The notes below the pieces were generated by a model. It was given only the letters and a program-made list of their open reading frames with translations. It was not told the origin of the DNA and searched no databases. This document shows, piece after piece, positions 61,284 to 64,000 of a DNA stretch of 64,000 bases. The DNA lies in NCBI GenBank assembly GCA_022450525.1, contig JAKUQA010000002.1:62001-126000 (forward strand), in the 5' to 3' direction. Origin of the DNA: Dehalococcoidia bacterium. GTDB lineage: Bacteria; Chloroflexota; Dehalococcoidia; Lucifugimonadales; UBA6952. A program made the translations under genes and the position numbers. The first letter of the stretch is position 1; every line of letters begins with the position of its first letter.

Positions 61284-62869
61284 GATATATTTAAACTAAC
61301 ACCCTTAACACTAACTATATTTTTGATCTTTCTCATCGATTCAATCACTTCTGTATTTGGTGCATCATCTATTCCAACTATCATTATTGCTGTATCTCTT
61401 GGTGCATTTCTCCCTACGGTCATAAAAGCAATATTTATATCGTATTCTCCCGCCACAGTACCCACTTTTCCAATTGTTCCTGGTCGATCAAGGTTTTCAA
61501 TAAATAGCAGGTATGGAGTATAAGGGGTAAAATCAAGTGATCTGTCATTAACCTTAACTATATGTGTTTCGTTTTCAATATTTACACCTGATATGGAAAA
61601 TTGACCTTTTTCTGTAGTAAGTTCTAGTGACAAAACAGAACTGAATAAATCCGAAGAAGGATTCTTCTCTTCAATAATATGTAAACCACGATTTTGCGCA
61701 ATAAATGGCGCACTAATAATGTTTACTTTCTCATCAGAGGATGCATTTAATAACCCAACAAGTACAGAAGATTTTAATGTATTAGTATCGTATTGAGATA
61801 AATCTCCGTTATATATAATTTTTAGAGATTTAAACTGGCCTTCGGATAGTTGTGTAATAATCTCACCTAAAAGTTCAGCAGTTTTAAAGTATGGGGTTAA
61901 AACTTTTTGAGCTTCATCTGGAAGAAATGGAAGATTTACTGTCGATTTTGCAAATTTACCATCAAGTACATCTAGAACCTCTTGAACTACCTCTAAAGCA
62001 ACTTCTACTTGAGCCTCACTTGTAGAAGCTCCTAAATGCGGAGTTGAAACTAAATTAGGTAAATCTACTAATTTTTGATTTTGTGTAGGTTCATCCACGA
62101 AAACATCAACAGCTGCACCTGAAATTATATTATTTGCTAAAGCTTCATACAATGCATCTTCATCAATCAATCCTCCACGAGCTGCATTAATTATTTGCGT
62201 TGTTGGTTTCATTTTTTTTAGTTCATTCAGACCAATTAAACCTTTGGTAGATTCAAGGAGTGGTATATGAAGTGTTATAAAGTCAGAGTTTTTGTATATT
62301 TCATCTAACTCAACAAGATTTACCGATAAGCTATTAGCAAGTTCATTTGAAATGTACGGGTCATAGCCAAGAATTTTCATACCAAATGCGTTAGCTCTTT
62401 TAACAACTTCTACACCTACTTTACCTAAACCAATAACACCGAGGGTTTTATCTTGTATTTGGGCACCCATAAATGAGCTTCGATTCCATTTACCTTCTTT
62501 CATAGTTTGATTAGCTTCTGGAATTCTTCTTGAAAGACTGAGCATTAGGGCGAAAGCATGCTCTGCAGCAGCAATAGTATTTCCTGTAGGAGAATTAACA
62601 ACAGCGATCCCTTTACTAGTCGCAGATTGTATATCTATATTATCAACACCTACTCCTGCTCTTCCAATAACTTTAAGATTTGAGCCTGCGTCAATAATAG
62701 CTTTTGTAACTTTTGTTTCGCTTCTTACTATTAATGCATCGTATGCGGGAATTTTTTTAATTAAATCTTCTTCGTTCAAACCGGTTATGATATCGGTATC
62801 GCTAATTTTGTTAAGAATTTCAATACCTTTGTCATTGATACGATCTGAAATTAAAATTTTAGGTTTCAT
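61280..62869 (-). CDS. serA: D-3-phosphoglycerate dehydrogenase
   Basis: 529 residues, the long form. It oxidises 3-phosphoglycerate to 3-phosphohydroxypyruvate with NAD, the first step in serine synthesis. VIGRAGVGVDNID and SPTGNTIAAAEHAFALMLSLSRR precede the NAD loop GVIGLGKVGVEV (about 144-155). NAARGGLIDEDALYEAL and PHLGASTSEAQ hold catalytic Glu and His. After the catalytic part come the intervening domain and a C-terminal ACT domain (LLFIENLDRPGTIGKVG). AGGTAA precedes the ATG. The aminotransferase gene lies 14 bases upstream, so both are likely co-transcribed. Confidence 0.97.
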   Translation of the reverse strand: MKPKILISDRINDKGIEILNKISDTDIITGLNEEDLIKKIPAYDALIVRSETKVTKAIIDAGSNLKVIGRAGVGVDNIDIQSATSKGIAVVNSPTGNTIAAAEHAFALMLSLSRRIPEANQTMKEGKWNRSSFMGAQIQDKTLGVIGLGKVGVEVVKRANAFGMKILGYDPYISNELANSLSVNLVELDEIYKNSDFITLHIPLLESTKGLIGLNELKKMKPTTQIINAARGGLIDEDALYEALANNIISGAAVDVFVDEPTQNQKLVDLPNLVSTPHLGASTSEAQVEVALEVVQEVLDVLDGKFAKSTVNLPFLPDEAQKVLTPYFKTAELLGEIITQLSEGQFKSLKIIYNGDLSQYDTNTLKSSVLVGLLNASSDEKVNIISAPFIAQNRGLHIIEEKNPSSDLFSSVLSLELTTEKGQFSISGVNIENETHIVKVNDRSLDFTPYTPYLLFIENLDRPGTIGKVGTVAGEYDINIAFMTVGRNAPRDTAIMIVGIDDAPNTEVIESMRKIKNIVSVKGVSLNIS

Positions 62870-62883
62870 TTTATTACCTGAAT

Positions 62884-63963
62884 TTATCGCCCCAGCTCTT
62901 TTTTAAGAGCATCTATCACTTCATCTATTTCTTTTTCAGGGACAAATCCTAAATGGCCAATTCTGAACATTGTACCTTCTAAATATGCTTGTCCACCAGC
63001 TAATACAATGTTGTATTTTGTTCGTAGATTAGAAAGTAACTCTCCACAGTTTATTCCATCAGGAGCTTTTACAGCTGTTACAGTATTTGATGCATATTTT
63101 TCATCAGCGAACAGTTCTAAGCCAATCGATTTTACTGCCTCACGAGTTTTGGTTGCAATTGTTTGATGTCGTTCATATACAGCACCAAGTCCTTCATTCA
63201 AAATCATTGTTAGAGATTTATCCATTGCATACATAACTGAAATGGCTGGTGTCCAAGGGTTTTGACCTCTCTGCAGATACTGTTCAGCTTTTTCCCAGTC
63301 AAAGTAAAAACGTGGGGTGGTTGCTTTTGATTGTGCTTCCCAAGCCTCTTTACTTACACTAATAAATGCAAGTCCTGGTTGAGCCATCCAGCCTTTTTGA
63401 GAACCACTTGCTACAACATCTAAATCCCAGCTATCTACAGGACATGGAATAGAACCCATACCACTAACACTATCAACTAGAAGAAGTTTATCAAATTCAC
63501 CTTTAACAACCTGTGCGATACTCTGGAGATCATTGGTTATTCCTGTAGAAGTTTCATTATGGGTAACAATTACAGTGCTTATTTTGGGGTTGGAGTTTAA
63601 TTCTTTGCGAATTTGTTCTGGATCTACAGCTTTCCCTGCCTCAATTTTTAGATCTGTAACGTCTGCACCATACATATGGGCAATTTGTGAAAAACGATCA
63701 CCAAAGACCCCTACACTTATTGAGAGTACTGAATCATTTGGAGAAATTGTATTAACTACAGCTGATTCGAGGGCTCCTGTGCCTGAAGAAGTGAGTATGT
63801 ACAAGTCATTTGAAGTTTGAAAAACTTCTTTTATTTTTGAAGTTACACTTTCTATTAATGATTTAAATTCAGGCCCTCGATGGTTAATCATTTGAGCTGC
63901 TGAAGCTTGTAATATATCCTCAGGTACCGGTGTAGGACCAGGCGTTCGTAGATTAAAATCCAA
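62884..63963 (-). CDS. Class V aminotransferase (serine/alanine-glyoxylate type)
   Basis: 359 residues of the PLP-dependent family that includes alanine-glyoxylate aminotransferase, serine-pyruvate aminotransferase and the SerC-like group. The opening FNLRTPGPTPVPEDI, the LTSSGTGALESAV loop, THNETSTGI and the LLVDSVSGMGS Asp site lead to the PLP Lys190 in SGSQKGWMAQPG. RIGHLGFV is near the end. AAGGAG lies 11 bases before the ATG. With serA it probably supplies the transamination step of serine synthesis; glyoxylate metabolism is the alternative. Confidence 0.92.
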   Translation of the reverse strand: MDFNLRTPGPTPVPEDILQASAAQMINHRGPEFKSLIESVTSKIKEVFQTSNDLYILTSSGTGALESAVVNTISPNDSVLSISVGVFGDRFSQIAHMYGADVTDLKIEAGKAVDPEQIRKELNSNPKISTVIVTHNETSTGITNDLQSIAQVVKGEFDKLLLVDSVSGMGSIPCPVDSWDLDVVASGSQKGWMAQPGLAFISVSKEAWEAQSKATTPRFYFDWEKAEQYLQRGQNPWTPAISVMYAMDKSLTMILNEGLGAVYERHQTIATKTREAVKSIGLELFADEKYASNTVTAVKAPDGINCGELLSNLRTKYNIVLAGGQAYLEGTMFRIGHLGFVPEKEIDEVIDALKKELGR

Positions 63964-63982
63964 TTTTATCTCCTTGTCTAAT

Positions 63983-63998
63983 TGTGAATTAATTCACA
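63983..63998. promoter_or_regulatory. Perfect 16-base palindrome, CRP/FNR-type operator candidate
   Basis: TGTGAATTAATTCACA is a perfect palindrome with the TGTGA-N6-TCACA layout of CRP-type sites. It lies 20 bases upstream of the aminotransferase start, in the promoter region of the serA operon. No regulator gene is in the window. Confidence 0.55.
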
Positions 63999-64000
63999 TT

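Noticed and set aside
1-64000. CRISPR arrays, rRNA genes, insertion sequences or prophage
   Set aside because: I saw no regularly spaced repeats, no rRNA-like sequence and no transposase, integrase or phage structural gene. A weak or divergent element could be missed by eye.

Overview
This 64-kb window is densely coded, AT-rich (roughly one third G+C by eye) bacterial chromosome. It carries about 60 protein genes, one tRNA gene and no intergenic gap above about 300 bp. I see no insertion sequence, rRNA, CRISPR array or prophage block. The gene mix includes a housekeeping dnaG-rpoD pair, PdxS/PdxT vitamin B6 synthesis, a Ycf45/SpoIIIAA-like R3H ATPase, F420-dependent NADP reductase (NpdG), MmgE/PrpD and CaiB paralogues, ETF, a gliding-type ABC operon, and a DUF1015/SerA/class V aminotransferase neighbourhood. 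This suggests a streamlined, probably marine, Chloroflexota bacterium (Dehalococcoidia/SAR202-like). That placement is an inference from gene content, not from a marker-gene tree.

Layout. 1-6.5 kb (minus strand): a Gld-type ABC transporter operon (ATPase, permease, GldG-like, DUF4340) runs into a NIPSNAP-like gene, an FMN-dependent alpha-hydroxy-acid oxidase and AzlC/AzlD. 6.5-9.8 kb: pyruvate phosphate dikinase, a small membrane protein and an apparent relic of a YacP/NYN nuclease gene. 10-17.6 kb: dnaG, rpoD and a small membrane protein, then ffh, then an SbcC/Rad50-type ATPase. 17.6-24.3 kb (minus): MFS transporter, uvrA, PaaI-type thioesterase, two-subunit CoA transferase and an unknown gene. 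24.4-29.2 kb (plus): pdxS, pdxT, an unknown gene, the R3H ATPase and tmk. 29.2-35.1 kb (minus): biotin carboxylase and carrier, recO, and a dnaX-ybaB-recR replication/repair block with ybeY. 35.1-45.9 kb: CaiB family CoA transferase, two MmgE/PrpD genes, a six-helix membrane protein, an exported HExxH protein, an MFS transporter, etfBA and a CapA-like gene. 46-51.5 kb: leuS, an HpcH aldolase with a HAD hydrolase, a methyltransferase and a TauE/SafE exporter. 51.6-57.6 kb is the most accessory-like stretch: a 90-aa orphan, tRNA-Ala(GGC), an ADP-ribosyltransferase-like gene with an apparently decapitated upstream partner, an alpha/beta hydrolase, a membrane-anchored Hjc-like nuclease, and a four-gene cupredoxin/YtkA-like/His-rich lipoprotein/polytopic membrane cluster. 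57.6-64 kb: an SDR protein lacking the catalytic tyrosine, a queuosine-precursor transporter, a zinc ribbon, npdG, DUF1015, serA and a class V aminotransferase.

How the genes work together. The ETF, CoA transferases, thioesterase, biotin-dependent carboxylase, MmgE/PrpD proteins, alpha-hydroxy-acid oxidase and HpcH aldolase suggest a heterotroph turning over small carboxylic acids and acyl-CoAs, with PPDK linking pyruvate to PEP. serA and the aminotransferase beside it probably make serine. dnaX, ybaB, recR, recO, uvrA and sbcC supply replication and repair.

The two most interesting loci are the 54.1-57.6 kb cupredoxin/His-rich cluster, a candidate metal-handling system of unknown function, and the tRNA-Ala/ART-like junction at 52.0-52.8 kb. 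Many genes have overlapping starts and stops, convergent genes commonly end within a few bases of each other, and several genes use TTG or GTG starts. I moved a number of starts on ribosome-binding-site or overlap evidence.
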